Below, piece after piece: positions 17,274 to 25,698 of a stretch of DNA of 64,000 bases. The notes below the pieces were generated by a model, which had not been told where the DNA came from, did no database searches, and saw only the letters and a program-made list of their open reading frames with translations. Position numbers and translations under genes: made by a program. Every line of letters begins with the position of its first letter. Position 1 is the first letter of the stretch. This DNA is from Neobacillus soli NBRC 102451 (GTDB lineage Bacteria; Bacillota; Bacilli; Bacillales; Cytobacillaceae): contig NZ_BCVI01000018.1 in assembly GCF_001591665.1 (NCBI RefSeq), forward strand, positions 124,001 through 188,000. The letters run 5' to 3'.

Positions 17274-17990
17274 CTATTTGCCTATTTGGATTGAATGGAA
17301 AAAGCCCCCTGCTATCTTCATTAATCTTTCTTCTTGACCAGCATGATAAACGGCAATAAAGCATGTTGCTGGACCAGATGATTTTAATACATCTACGGTT
17401 GTGATGACCTTCTCCCGTGAAAACCCTTCAATGGGAAACATCTGATTCAGCTCAGATAAGATTCCTTTCGAGCCAACAGGCCATGTCATTACACCATCCA
17501 TCATACATATCTCTTGAAAGATTGACAGTGGTGCCACTTCATCATGTTGGTCAATGACTTCGCTGCCAACAAGAGGTAACCCCACCACGGCTATTTTCAT
17601 TTGATTGGAATATGTTTCAAGCGTCGTTTGATTGGTAGACTTTTTGCCGAGAACGATTAAGCCAACCGCGGATTGCATAAATGTAAAATTACTTTCCGTG
17701 CTGCCTGTAATAGAAACATTTTTCAACTTTAGTTCTGACAGCCCTTTTTGGATTCCCCTAACAAGCTCATCCCATGGTTCGTTTCCGCAAAAGTTATGGA
17801 GCACGACTGAAATGGGCTGCCCGCCTGCTGCAATACATTCCATGACCGCCACCCTGAACGAATAATAGGCAACCGTTTCATATGGTGCACGAACGAAATC
17901 ATCCTCTTTCATCCCGATAGCTCCACTATTATCAGAGGCAATAATGAGCGAATCCTGACTATTAAAAGGAATGGTGATAATATTCCTCAT
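17274..17990 (-). CDS. cblS: alpha-ribazole kinase, CblS-like (PurM/ThiL fold)
   Basis: 238 residues resembling the AIR-synthase/ThiL superfamily: an early D-N-S-G-A-I-G-M-K-E-D-D segment, the AVMECIAAGGQPISVVLHNF helix-strand unit and SITGSTESNF. In Firmicutes, the gene pair cblT-cblS salvages alpha-ribazole: CblT imports it and CblS phosphorylates it to alpha-ribazole-5'-phosphate, bypassing CobT (work on Listeria and Geobacillus). This gene is last in the cobalamin operon and overlaps the CblT-like gene by 4 nt (ATGA). No cobT is in the window, which fits. The assignment rests on fold, context and partner rather than a checked alignment. Confidence 0.75.
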   Translation of the reverse strand: MRNIITIPFNSQDSLIIASDNSGAIGMKEDDFVRAPYETVAYYSFRVAVMECIAAGGQPISVVLHNFCGNEPWDELVRGIQKGLSELKLKNVSITGSTESNFTFMQSAVGLIVLGKKSTNQTTLETYSNQMKIAVVGLPLVGSEVIDQHDEVAPLSIFQEICMMDGVMTWPVGSKGILSELNQMFPIEGFSREKVITTVDVLKSSGPATCFIAVYHAGQEERLMKIAGGFFHSIQIGK

Positions 17991-18481
17991 GGTTTTGCCT
18001 CTTTTTTCGATAACCCATATGTAACAAGGGATGAAAGCCGTGGTATAACAACTAACCCGATGGCTGTATTTAGGATGGAACCAATTAGCAGTGAAGGGAC
18101 AATGGCCAAGTAAAAGCCTTTATTCATTAAAAAAATGAATGGTAATGGGGCCACAAATGAGTTCCCAATGATAAAAAGCGCACTAGCTGAAACCTTCTTG
18201 TTATTTTTATACAGGCTGCCAAACAGCCAAACGAGTACAGCCATTTCTAAAGCAATTAAAAAGTGCATAGGTCCTAATGGGAAACCACCTAACAATGCCG
18301 ATAATAGATGGCCAAATGCCCCCACAATTGCTCCGGCACCGCCGCCAAATAGGGCTGCTGCTAGTAAGGCCGGAAATGCATCCAATGCGACACTGCCAAC
18401 AATAGCTGGGATCTTAATCATCGCGCCGACAGCTGATAATGCCGAAAACATTGCCAGCCAGCTTATCATTTTTCCCTTCAT
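17987..18481 (-). CDS. cblT: ECF-type substrate-capture membrane protein, CblT-like alpha-ribazole transporter
   Basis: 164 residues from ATG 18481, which begins 1 nt after the upstream stop and has AAGGAG 10 nt before; a longer in-frame start inside the upstream gene is rejected. There are five to six hydrophobic segments with small-residue-rich motifs (AAALFGGGAGAIVGAFGHLL), as in S components of ECF transporters. Next to a CblS-like kinase within a cobalamin operon it fits CblT, the alpha-ribazole importer. It would use the shared ECF ATPase module encoded elsewhere. Confidence 0.75.
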   Translation of the reverse strand: MKGKMISWLAMFSALSAVGAMIKIPAIVGSVALDAFPALLAAALFGGGAGAIVGAFGHLLSALLGGFPLGPMHFLIALEMAVLVWLFGSLYKNNKKVSASALFIIGNSFVAPLPFIFLMNKGFYLAIVPSLLIGSILNTAIGLVVIPRLSSLVTYGLSKKEAKP

Positions 18482-18482
18482 C

Positions 18483-19067
18483 CTATTTTTTCTCCTTACG
18501 TTTCCCGTCTCTAAACACATTCGCACTGCGTACATATTCTACGTCACTGACATGTAGACGGCAGTTTATCACCCGTGCCAAGGCAAAGAAATAATCCGAT
18601 AGACGGTTTAGGTACATTAATGCGACCTCAGGTGTTTTTGGATCGGCCTTTCCAAGCGTAACGACCAATCTTTCCGCTCTCCTTGTTACTGTTCTCGCAA
18701 TATGAATCGATGCTGATGGCTTCGTTCCCCCTGGTAAAATAAATCGTTCTAATTCTGGGGCCTCTTCAATATATTCATCAATCTTTTTCTCTAGATAATC
18801 AATCGATTCTTGATGAAGCTTAAATTCCCGCTTTTCCGACACATTGGCAAGGTCGCCGCCACAGTCGAATAATTCGTGTTGGATTTTTTCAAGATCATTG
18901 AGTACGTCTTTGAAAAGTTCCGGCTCAAGCTCTTGGATCGCCTGGCCGACAAAGCAATTCACTTCGTCCACTGTTCCGTAAGCCTCTACCCTTGTATCAT
19001 CTTTGTCTACCCTGCCGCCAATGATGCTTGTTTTCCCTTTGTCACCTGTTCTTGTGTAAATTCTCAT
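18483..19067 (-). CDS. cob(I)yrinic acid a,c-diamide adenosyltransferase, PduO type
   Basis: 194 residues. The start MRIYTRTGDKGKTSIIGG holds the ATP-binding T-R-T-G-D-x-G-x-T motif. The RFILPGGTKPSASIHIARTV and RRAERL segments and the C-terminal LNRLSDYFFALAR are the other hallmarks of the PduO trimeric adenosyltransferases (YvqK in B. subtilis). It transfers adenosyl from ATP to reduced cobalt, making the coenzyme form of imported corrinoids. AAAGGGG precedes the ATG. The gene sits mid-operon, one nt before the CblT-like start. Confidence 0.93.
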   Translation of the reverse strand: MRIYTRTGDKGKTSIIGGRVDKDDTRVEAYGTVDEVNCFVGQAIQELEPELFKDVLNDLEKIQHELFDCGGDLANVSEKREFKLHQESIDYLEKKIDEYIEEAPELERFILPGGTKPSASIHIARTVTRRAERLVVTLGKADPKTPEVALMYLNRLSDYFFALARVINCRLHVSDVEYVRSANVFRDGKRKEKK

Positions 19068-19082
19068 TGGATATATTCCCCT

Positions 19083-19517
19083 TTACTTTATAGTTTGGTG
19101 TACTCCATACCAAATAACGTCCACTTTTTCTGATTTGGCTGCGATGTCTTGATAGGCCCATCCGGTTACATCCCGCCATAGTCTATTTTCTGCTTCCATT
19201 GGAACAATTCCTTTTGTTATATCCGTCCCAATCACAATTAATTGGCGGTTTTGACGTTCTTTTTCCCAAGTAAGCCAATTCTCCAAGCACTCATTCCAGA
19301 TTTCCCTGCACTTATCGGCATCATAATTTTCTGTTAACGCTCTCAGCCATAGTTCCGCCCCCTCCAAAATAAACACATCTTGGTCGATTTCCATTATTAT
19401 TAGCGGGAGTGGGTTGTTAACATAAGCTGACAGCCATTGATCATCTGATTGAACTTTATATCTATTTTTTACCCATGCTCTTTTGCCGTTAAAGGCACCT
19501 CCAGTAATAAAGTGCAA
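19083..19517 (-). CDS. second CobU/CobP-like protein, short and with altered P-loop
   Basis: 144 residues, starting TTG 19517 behind GGAGGGG, and overlapping the upstream phosphatase gene by 49 nt. The N-terminus HFITGGAFNGKRAWV is recognisably the CobU P-loop region, but the usual G-x-x-x-x-G-K-S/T ends in Lys-Arg. The C-terminal half, with GTDITKGIVPMEAENRLWRD and AYQDIAAKSEKVDVIWYGV, follows CobU's V-S-N-E-V-G-x-G-I-V-P segment closely. The GTP-binding His region of the first CobU is not evident. It may be a partial kinase, a guanylyltransferase partner or a non-catalytic paralogue of the CobU encoded at 21659. Confidence 0.7.
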   Translation of the reverse strand: MHFITGGAFNGKRAWVKNRYKVQSDDQWLSAYVNNPLPLIIMEIDQDVFILEGAELWLRALTENYDADKCREIWNECLENWLTWEKERQNRQLIVIGTDITKGIVPMEAENRLWRDVTGWAYQDIAAKSEKVDVIWYGVHQTIK

Positions 19518-20080
19518 CGGTCACCCCTCCTTAACCCATCTCTTTCAAAAATGAGTTCATACCCTTGGTTATGCTTGACAGGCCAGCTCCAAAATTCTTG
19601 CGGTTCGGGTGCAAATTGAGATAATAAATATCTGATCACGCCGCCATGAGTAATCACTGCACAACTCTGTAGTCGTTGAGAAAGAACCTCATCAATCATC
19701 TGATTCCATCCAGCATCGACTCTTGTAATGAACTCGTGAAAAGATTCACCCTTTGGCGGACAATGTGTAATGGGATCCGACAGCCAGAGGCGATAAAGCC
19801 GATTTTCCTTCAACTCGTCATAGGTCTTTCTCTCCCATTCACCGAAATTCATTTCCCGCAAATTTTCCAAAAGACACAAATTGCTATTCGGAAATAATAG
19901 TTCAGCTGTACAAATGCATCGTTGTAAATCACTAGAATAATAGCGTTCATAGCTTTTTGTTGTCGACATTCCTTTTGATTCAGCGTAAAGAGGTGAATCA
20001 TTCCAGCCTAGATAGGCTTTTCGTTTATTCTCTTCCGTTAAGCCATGACGAAATAATGCAATAACCACAGTGTCATCCAC
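19469..20080 (-). CDS. alpha-ribazole phosphatase, CobC-like histidine phosphatase
   Basis: 203 residues of the histidine phosphatase superfamily. The phospho-accepting His is in [11 protein letters not shown] (R-H-G motif); the second His is in CAVITHGGVIRYLL, and MNFGEWERKTYDEL carries the conserved acid. In cobalamin synthesis CobC removes the 5'-phosphate from alpha-ribazole phosphate or cobalamin phosphate. It starts at GTG 20080 and overlaps cobS by 43 nt, suggesting coupling. The position next to cobS supports the cobalamin role rather than a general phosphoglycerate mutase. Confidence 0.85.
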   Translation of the reverse strand: MDDTVVIALFRHGLTEENKRKAYLGWNDSPLYAESKGMSTTKSYERYYSSDLQRCICTAELLFPNSNLCLLENLREMNFGEWERKTYDELKENRLYRLWLSDPITHCPPKGESFHEFITRVDAGWNQMIDEVLSQRLQSCAVITHGGVIRYLLSQFAPEPQEFWSWPVKHNQGYELIFERDGLRRGDRCTLLLEVPLTAKEHG

Positions 20081-20820
20081 AGGATTAACTCAGTCCCTTC
20101 TACAGAAGCTCCTAATACATCCCCCGTAATCCCGCCAAACCATTTCACTGCTTTAATTCGGCAAAAGAATAAACAGCCGGCAGCAGCCAAAATCAACATG
20201 CCGACAAGGAAGTAATCATGAATGACGAGAAATAGTAGAGCAAATAGGTATACTGGATAGATCCATAACACTTGTGGCTTTGCAGCCCGCTGGAACAACG
20301 ACCCCAGCCCGTCATGTTTCGCTGATTTAACCGTCAACAGCAGGACACCCATGACGCTTTTACTCAAAAATGGGATCGCTGCAATTAAGATGTAGGTTAC
20401 ATAATCGGCATTCATTGTACTTTCATATATAAAAAGAAACCGACTGCTCATTAAAACGATGATGGATAATACACCAAATGCACCCGTTCTTGGATCCTTC
20501 ATTATTTCGAGTCTTTTTTGGTGATCCTGATAGGAAAAATATGCGTCACTTGCATCCATCCAGCCATCTAGATGGATTCCTCCTGTCAGAAGAACTGTTG
20601 CCAGCCAAAGGAAAAAAGCAACAGCTAAATGAGAAAAAGGAGTAAGTTCAAGCAACAAATAAAATAGACCCGAATAGATAACCCCTTGACATAACCCTAA
20701 TAGTGGAAAAGTTTGTACAGCCTTCTTAAGATGTTCCTTATCCATCGGTAATTCTCGAGTAATCGGAATTGCCGTAAAAAATTGGAGGTTTATCAAGAAT
20801 CCTTTAAAAAATGTAATCAT
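20038..20820 (-). CDS. cobS: adenosylcobinamide-GDP ribazoletransferase CobS
   Basis: 260 residues with about six membrane helices. The N-terminal [17 protein letters not shown] and the catalytic acidic cluster in [17 protein letters not shown] are typical of CobS, as is [16 protein letters not shown] near the end. It joins adenosylcobinamide-GDP with alpha-ribazole (phosphate) to give adenosylcobalamin, at the membrane. Its ATG overlaps the stop of the cobQ-like gene by 4 nt. Confidence 0.93.
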   Translation of the reverse strand: MITFFKGFLINLQFFTAIPITRELPMDKEHLKKAVQTFPLLGLCQGVIYSGLFYLLLELTPFSHLAVAFFLWLATVLLTGGIHLDGWMDASDAYFSYQDHQKRLEIMKDPRTGAFGVLSIIVLMSSRFLFIYESTMNADYVTYILIAAIPFLSKSVMGVLLLTVKSAKHDGLGSLFQRAAKPQVLWIYPVYLFALLFLVIHDYFLVGMLILAAAGCLFFCRIKAVKWFGGITGDVLGASVEGTELILWMTLWLLHYFVMA

Positions 20821-21662
20821 CTTCTACTCCATTGATTGATGATCTCTTTAAAAAGATCCCATTTAAGATGTCGTTTCATTTCAGCAGCAAGTTTTTCAAA
20901 TCTATCATCCGCACTATTTTTTTCAATCGTAATTTCAGTATCCATGGATAATGAGTCCTCGACTTCTATCCTATGATTTTCAATAAATGGCAAAACACCT
21001 AATACCGGGATCCCTGTTTTTTCTTCTAACCAATGTATTCCATCCTCAAATAAAGACAAATCCCCCCGGAATTTATTAATAACTAATCCCTTTACTCTTT
21101 GCCTCTCTTCGGGTTTTAGCAGCTCAAGTGTACCAACAATACTGGCAAAAACTCCGCCTCTGTCAATATCTGCTACGAGCACAACTGGTACATCAGCCAT
21201 TTCTGCGACCTTCATATTGACAATTTCTCGATCATTTAAATTGATTTCAACTGGACTGCCGGCGCCCTCAATCACAATCATCTCATATTCTTTCTCTAAT
21301 CGCTCCAGAGATTTCTTAATCGCCTCTAAACCCTTTTCATAATAGTGCTCCCGATACCCAAGACCGGATACTGTATCAATCGTCTCTCCTAAATAGATAA
21401 CCTCAGAATGCTGATTATTGCTTGGCTTTAATAATATTGGATTCATCCAGACCGTCGCCTCAAGTCTAGCTGCTTCGGCTTGAATCGCTTGCGCCCTGCT
21501 AATCACTTTCCCATCTTGTGTAACGTAGGAGAAAGTAGACATGTTTTGTGATTTAAACGGAGCGACGTTTACGCCCTCATTAGCCAATATTCGGCATAAT
21601 GCCGTAGCAATTAGACTTTTGCCAACATCTGAAGCCGTACCTTGAATCATAATTCCTTTCAT
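20817..21662 (-). CDS. CobQ-like cobyric acid synthase without its glutamine amidotransferase domain
   Basis: 281 residues against about 490-510 for CobQ/CbiP. The N-terminal dethiobiotin-synthase-like ATPase is complete: [49 protein letters not shown] and [13 protein letters not shown], through [20 protein letters not shown] (about residue 245). The expected type I glutamine amidotransferase domain with its Cys and His-Glu is missing. The frame continues in [13 protein letters not shown], which resembles the extreme C-terminus of full-length CobQ, so the change looks like a clean in-frame internal deletion. It could amidate with free ammonia, need a separate amidotransferase, or be inactive. 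Salvage through CbiZ would not require it. Its ATG overlaps cobU by 4 nt. Confidence 0.8.
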   Translation of the reverse strand: MKGIMIQGTASDVGKSLIATALCRILANEGVNVAPFKSQNMSTFSYVTQDGKVISRAQAIQAEAARLEATVWMNPILLKPSNNQHSEVIYLGETIDTVSGLGYREHYYEKGLEAIKKSLERLEKEYEMIVIEGAGSPVEINLNDREIVNMKVAEMADVPVVLVADIDRGGVFASIVGTLELLKPEERQRVKGLVINKFRGDLSLFEDGIHWLEEKTGIPVLGVLPFIENHRIEVEDSLSMDTEITIEKNSADDRFEKLAAEMKRHLKWDLFKEIINQWSRR

Positions 21663-22234
21663 CGGCCTACTCCTTTCATAACAATGGGAATTCCTGCCTC
21701 CACTAAAAAGGCTTGATCCGCCTCCTTCACCAAATACTGATGGATTTGTCCGAGCAATCGACCATAAGTAAACACCAATTCATTTCCTAGTAATGGCTCA
21801 TTTAATACTTCATTACTTACGACAATCACGGTTCCCGCTTGATTTTTAATAGCAGTAATCCCTGTGATAATATTTTCTTTGACCTTTTCTAAAAACGCAC
21901 CATCCCAGACTGTTTCACTTAAAAATAGTTCATTATTTAATAGGGTTGTGACGCAATCTAATAAAATTATATCCTGGGCGGTAAAATTATCGGTAACCTC
22001 CCCCATTTGAACAGACCGTTCGATTGTATTCCAACGGTATTTCCCTGACTCTCTATCGCGCTGGTGCTTTTCAATTCGAGCCTTCATTTCCGCATCAGTT
22101 GCGACGCCCGTTGCCAAATAGTTCAGCCGGCCTCCTGTTTCTCCCGCTATCTCAATTGCTTTTCTTTCAGCAAAACTACTTTTCCCGCTTCTGACGCCGC
22201 CTGTAATGAAGATTAATGATGAGATGTGCGCCAT
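21659..22234 (-). CDS. cobU: adenosylcobinamide kinase / adenosylcobinamide-phosphate guanylyltransferase CobU
   Basis: 191 residues. The P-loop [14 protein letters not shown] (about 9-22) is intact, followed by [20 protein letters not shown] with the His that is guanylylated in CobU, then R-x-x-x-W-x-T-I-E and [11 protein letters not shown]. It phosphorylates adenosylcobinamide and transfers GMP to give adenosylcobinamide-GDP, the substrate of CobS. ATG 22234 overlaps the aminotransferase-like cobD gene by 22 nt. Confidence 0.92.
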   Translation of the reverse strand: MAHISSLIFITGGVRSGKSSFAERKAIEIAGETGGRLNYLATGVATDAEMKARIEKHQRDRESGKYRWNTIERSVQMGEVTDNFTAQDIILLDCVTTLLNNELFLSETVWDGAFLEKVKENIITGITAIKNQAGTVIVVSNEVLNEPLLGNELVFTYGRLLGQIHQYLVKEADQAFLVEAGIPIVMKGVGR

Positions 22235-23292
22235 TTCGCCAACACCTCCATTAACTGATTGTTTTCTTCCTCACTCTTGATTGCAAATCGAAGCCATCTC
22301 CCTTCCAAACCCAGAAAATTAAAGGTATGCCTTGGGATGATACCCTGGTGAAGAAGAAACTCAAACAATTGAAACTGCTCCTTCAAAAGTGGATCCCGCA
22401 ATAAATAGAAATTAACTTTAGAAGCGGAAACCGCAAATTCTTCTTGTTTAAAAAAGTCAAATAGCCTTTTTCGCTCATTGCAAATATATTCCTGTGACTG
22501 GATGATAAAAGTTTCATTTTGCACACACACTTCACCGGCCAATAAGGCAATCGTATTCGTACTCCAATGTGACTGCAGCTGGCTGAGTTCGGAAACGATT
22601 GCGGGACGCGCGACTAAATATCCCAAGCGAATTCCCGGAATCGCAAACATCTTTGTCAGTGAGCGAATAATCATTAAATTGGAAAACTGGTTTATGTATG
22701 GAATAAATGACTCATAGTCAATTAAAAAATCATAGAATGCTTCATCGAGGATGACTAGGCAATTTTGCTTTTCACATTCTTCAATGATTGAAATAATCGT
22801 TGCCGGAGGATAGTGAATGCCAGTTGGGTTGTTTGGATTACACAAAAACAAGGCATCCGCATCGACCAACTTTGAGCGTAAATCAGTTGGATTCAATCCA
22901 AAGTCCGGCTCCTCTAATTGATGGTAAAGAATTTCGCATTTGTTTGCCTGACAGGTTGTTTCATATTCTGAAAAAGTCGGCTCCACCAGTACTACCTTTT
23001 TTCCTGCCAGCATTCGCGCAACTAATGCAATAAGCTCTGCTCCGCCATTTCCAATCAAAAGAGAATCAACGGAGATCTTCACCGCGTTTGCTAATCTTTC
23101 TCTTAGCTTTGAAGCATAGGGGTCTGGATAAACGATTATTTCTTGATAAAAATCCTGCCATTTATCTTTCAAAGAAGAAGGCGGACCAAGCGGATTGATA
23201 TTTGCGCTAAAATCTATAAACTTTTCTGGGAAGGGCAGGCCCATTGCCTCATATAAATAGCGAGGATTCGATCCATGTGACGGCCATATCAA
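22213..23292 (-). CDS. cobD: threonine-phosphate decarboxylase CobD (PLP enzyme)
   Basis: 359 residues, aminotransferase class I/II fold. TTG 23292 with GGAGGG 7 nt upstream is the preferred start; a longer TTG at 23307 would contain that ribosome site. SHGSNPRYLYEA and FSANINPLGPP form the N-terminal substrate loop, VLDEAFYDF carries the PLP-binding Asp, and RSLTKMFAIPGIRLGY includes the Schiff-base Lys. It makes (R)-1-amino-2-propanol phosphate from threonine phosphate for CbiB. It overlaps cbiB by 44 nt in the same operon. Confidence 0.92.
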   Translation of the reverse strand: MIWPSHGSNPRYLYEAMGLPFPEKFIDFSANINPLGPPSSLKDKWQDFYQEIIVYPDPYASKLRERLANAVKISVDSLLIGNGGAELIALVARMLAGKKVVLVEPTFSEYETTCQANKCEILYHQLEEPDFGLNPTDLRSKLVDADALFLCNPNNPTGIHYPPATIISIIEECEKQNCLVILDEAFYDFLIDYESFIPYINQFSNLMIIRSLTKMFAIPGIRLGYLVARPAIVSELSQLQSHWSTNTIALLAGEVCVQNETFIIQSQEYICNERKRLFDFFKQEEFAVSASKVNFYLLRDPLLKEQFQLFEFLLHQGIIPRHTFNFLGLEGRWLRFAIKSEEENNQLMEVLAKWRTSHH

Positions 23293-24232
23293 GGAACATC
23301 CCTCCAATCCATAATATTAATAAAAATAACAAGACTGTTTTGCTTAGAATCGCATTAGCTTTTGGGATATGTGCTGCTTGGATTGGCTGAATGGGATCCC
23401 CCATTTTTGCCCGGTTCGATACCACCCCTTTGTAATAGTTGATACCGCCAAGCTGGATCCCAAGGATGGCAGCGACAGCCGCTTCACCCCAGCCACTGTT
23501 CGGGCTCGGATGCTTTTTCGCATCACGGAATAAAATCGTCCAGGCCTTCCGATCACTCATCTTTTCCGGGCGATTTCCGATCAGCATGAGCATTCCTGTT
23601 AACCGGCTCGGAATCCAGTTCATCACATCATCCCATTTTGCAGAAGCCCAGCCAAACTCTTTATATCTTTCATTTTTGTGACCCACCATTGAATCACATG
23701 TATTTGTTGCCCGATATATCATTGCAAGAGGAGCCCCGCCAACGAGTGCCCAAAACAAAGGGGCCGTCACGCCATCACTTGTATTTTCTGCAACCGTTTC
23801 AATCGTACCGCGTGCAATTTCAGCTTCTTCCAGAGATTCTGTATCGCGGCCAACAATATAGGATAGTTTTTCCCGTGCTTGAGCAAAATCCCCTGCTATT
23901 AACGGGTGATAAACCTCAAGGGAAGCATCCTTCAAGCTTTTTTGGGCGATTGCTGTAGAAATAATCATACTTTCTAGCAAAATCCCCAAAATAGGATGAA
24001 TCTTATATCCTATTACTACTAAAATCAAAACGATGAAAAAAACAGTGAGTAAAACAAAAAGGAGCATCGCAACCCCTTTCCATCTTTTTGTATTCCCAGT
24101 ATTCCAGCGCTTTTCAAACAACGATATCATCGTTCCAATCCACCTGACGGGATGAGGCCAATTAGGGGGGTCCCCGATAACCAGATCAATTATATAAGCA
24201 ATTGTAATGGCGATTAAGTGAGAAACTATCAT
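23249..24232 (-). CDS. cbiB: adenosylcobinamide-phosphate synthase CbiB
   Basis: 327 residues from ATG 24232, whose ATGA overlaps the stop of the BtuD-CbiZ gene; a longer start is not needed. The N-terminal IDLVIGDPPNWPHPVRWIG is the CbiB hallmark, followed by GTIETVAENTSDGVTAPLFW and four or five membrane helices. It attaches aminopropanol (phosphate) to adenosylcobyric acid. It works directly on the product of the CbiZ domain encoded just upstream, which explains the gene order. Confidence 0.94.
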   Translation of the reverse strand: MIVSHLIAITIAYIIDLVIGDPPNWPHPVRWIGTMISLFEKRWNTGNTKRWKGVAMLLFVLLTVFFIVLILVVIGYKIHPILGILLESMIISTAIAQKSLKDASLEVYHPLIAGDFAQAREKLSYIVGRDTESLEEAEIARGTIETVAENTSDGVTAPLFWALVGGAPLAMIYRATNTCDSMVGHKNERYKEFGWASAKWDDVMNWIPSRLTGMLMLIGNRPEKMSDRKAWTILFRDAKKHPSPNSGWGEAAVAAILGIQLGGINYYKGVVSNRAKMGDPIQPIQAAHIPKANAILSKTVLLFLLILWIGGMFLDMAVTWIESSLFI

Positions 24233-25695
24233 AATTGTTTCCTTCTGCTGGATTTTTGAATCGCCTCTGTTGTGCACTGATATACAGCTTTACTTATCAG
24301 TTTCCCTAAAGGGGTTATCGTTCCGGCAAATTCCAACACTGTTCCGGTTTGAGAAGCTGCAATTAAGATACTATCTGTCGAAGTGCCAGTAGCGATGGTA
24401 CCAGTGACTTCATCCATTACCATTAGATCATGCATTGCCTTGACCTTCGCTTCCGTAGCGGTCATAATGCTTTGAATAAAGGCTTCCTCTGTCAGCTCTC
24501 CGTTAACGAAGATCCATGTATTGATGGTGCCAGGCACCAGTCCATATGTATGCAGTTCACTTTTGGAGGCATCGATCGCGTTTCCAACCCCCGCTGTGAC
24601 CACAACAAATACCGAGAAGTCCTCTTGCTTGAACAGTTTGAATATCACATCTTCAAGTACAACGGCTGTCATCATGCCAACTGTTTCCGACGGTTCAAAC
24701 CCGTTTGATCTTAAAAATGAGGCCATTTCCGCTCGATGATCATTACAGTTGTAATCCTTGTCCACATGTCGATTTACAAATGTCTGATGCCATCCCGTTC
24801 CAGAGCCAATTACACCCGAAGACATGGTTCTTAATGGCGTAGTGGGGGTTAACACGATAAATTCTTCCGAAACAGTCAACATCGTTTGATCTATTTCAAT
24901 AGTTTTTGTTTCTTTATCGACGCTGGGCAGTAAGACCATCTGCGGTGCAGCTACTTTTGGATGGGGATGTTTTTGAATGTCTGTATGATAAACGTCTCTA
25001 ATTCTTTCTTCCCTAAGGACCTCATTTGGAACATGATCAATATTAATCATTCCCTTTTCAAGGAGGAGCAATCGATCACAATAAAGCCCTGCGAGATTTA
25101 AATCATGAAAAATCGAGATGACCGTTAACCCTTTTTCTGATGTCCATCGTTTTAAAAAATCTAGTAATTCCTTTTGATACGATAAATCCAAATGGTTAGT
25201 AGGTTCATCTAAAAGCAGGATTTCAGGCTCTTGGGCTAGGGCTTGTGCGAGAAATACTCTTTGTTTCTCACCGCCGGATAACTCTTGGATATTTTTATTT
25301 TGGAATGCTGCGACACCAATCTGCTTCATGACTCTTTGGACAACAGCTTCATCCTCATTACTCCAGGTTTGAAAAAAGCCCTTTTGATGAGCATAGCGTC
25401 CAAGCGAGACCGTTTCTTTTACTGAGTAAGAGAAGGATTGGGACGAATGTTGCGAAAGAACTGCAACCATTTGGGCCAGTTCTTTTGCCCTGTATTCCTG
25501 CAGTCGTTTTCCGCCAATTAAAATCTCCCCGGTTTGAATCGGTAAAATTCCACTAAGCATTTTCAATAGGGTTGTCTTTCCACTCCCATTTGGACCCAAA
25601 ATCCCGAACAATTCTCCCGTTTTCACTTCAAAAGAAATATCGTTCAGAACCGCTTCATTTGAATAACCACCGGAAACCTGTTGAACGCTGAGCAT
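24229..25695 (-). CDS. BtuD-CbiZ fusion: corrinoid ABC ATPase with adenosylcobinamide amidohydrolase domain
   Basis: 488 residues in two parts. Residues 1 to about 250 form an ABC ATPase with Walker A GPNGSGKTT, signature LSGGEKQR, Walker B EILLLDEPTNHLDLS and the His switch in FHDLNLAG, the iron/B12 subclass. After a linker, about 295-488 form a CbiZ domain: SGVIGSGTGW, FVNRHVDKDYNC, VGMMTAVVLED, VVTAGVGNAIDAS and TGTSTDSILIA. CbiZ cleaves the aminopropanol tail of cobinamide-type corrinoids, giving cobyric acid for remodelling. The same fusion exists as YvrA in B. subtilis (family knowledge). Uptake and remodelling are thus linked in one protein at the membrane. Confidence 0.9.
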   Translation of the reverse strand: MLSVQQVSGGYSNEAVLNDISFEVKTGELFGILGPNGSGKTTLLKMLSGILPIQTGEILIGGKRLQEYRAKELAQMVAVLSQHSSQSFSYSVKETVSLGRYAHQKGFFQTWSNEDEAVVQRVMKQIGVAAFQNKNIQELSGGEKQRVFLAQALAQEPEILLLDEPTNHLDLSYQKELLDFLKRWTSEKGLTVISIFHDLNLAGLYCDRLLLLEKGMINIDHVPNEVLREERIRDVYHTDIQKHPHPKVAAPQMVLLPSVDKETKTIEIDQTMLTVSEEFIVLTPTTPLRTMSSGVIGSGTGWHQTFVNRHVDKDYNCNDHRAEMASFLRSNGFEPSETVGMMTAVVLEDVIFKLFKQEDFSVFVVVTAGVGNAIDASKSELHTYGLVPGTINTWIFVNGELTEEAFIQSIMTATEAKVKAMHDLMVMDEVTGTIATGTSTDSILIAASQTGTVLEFAGTITPLGKLISKAVYQCTTEAIQKSSRRKQL

Positions 25696-25698
25696 TCT

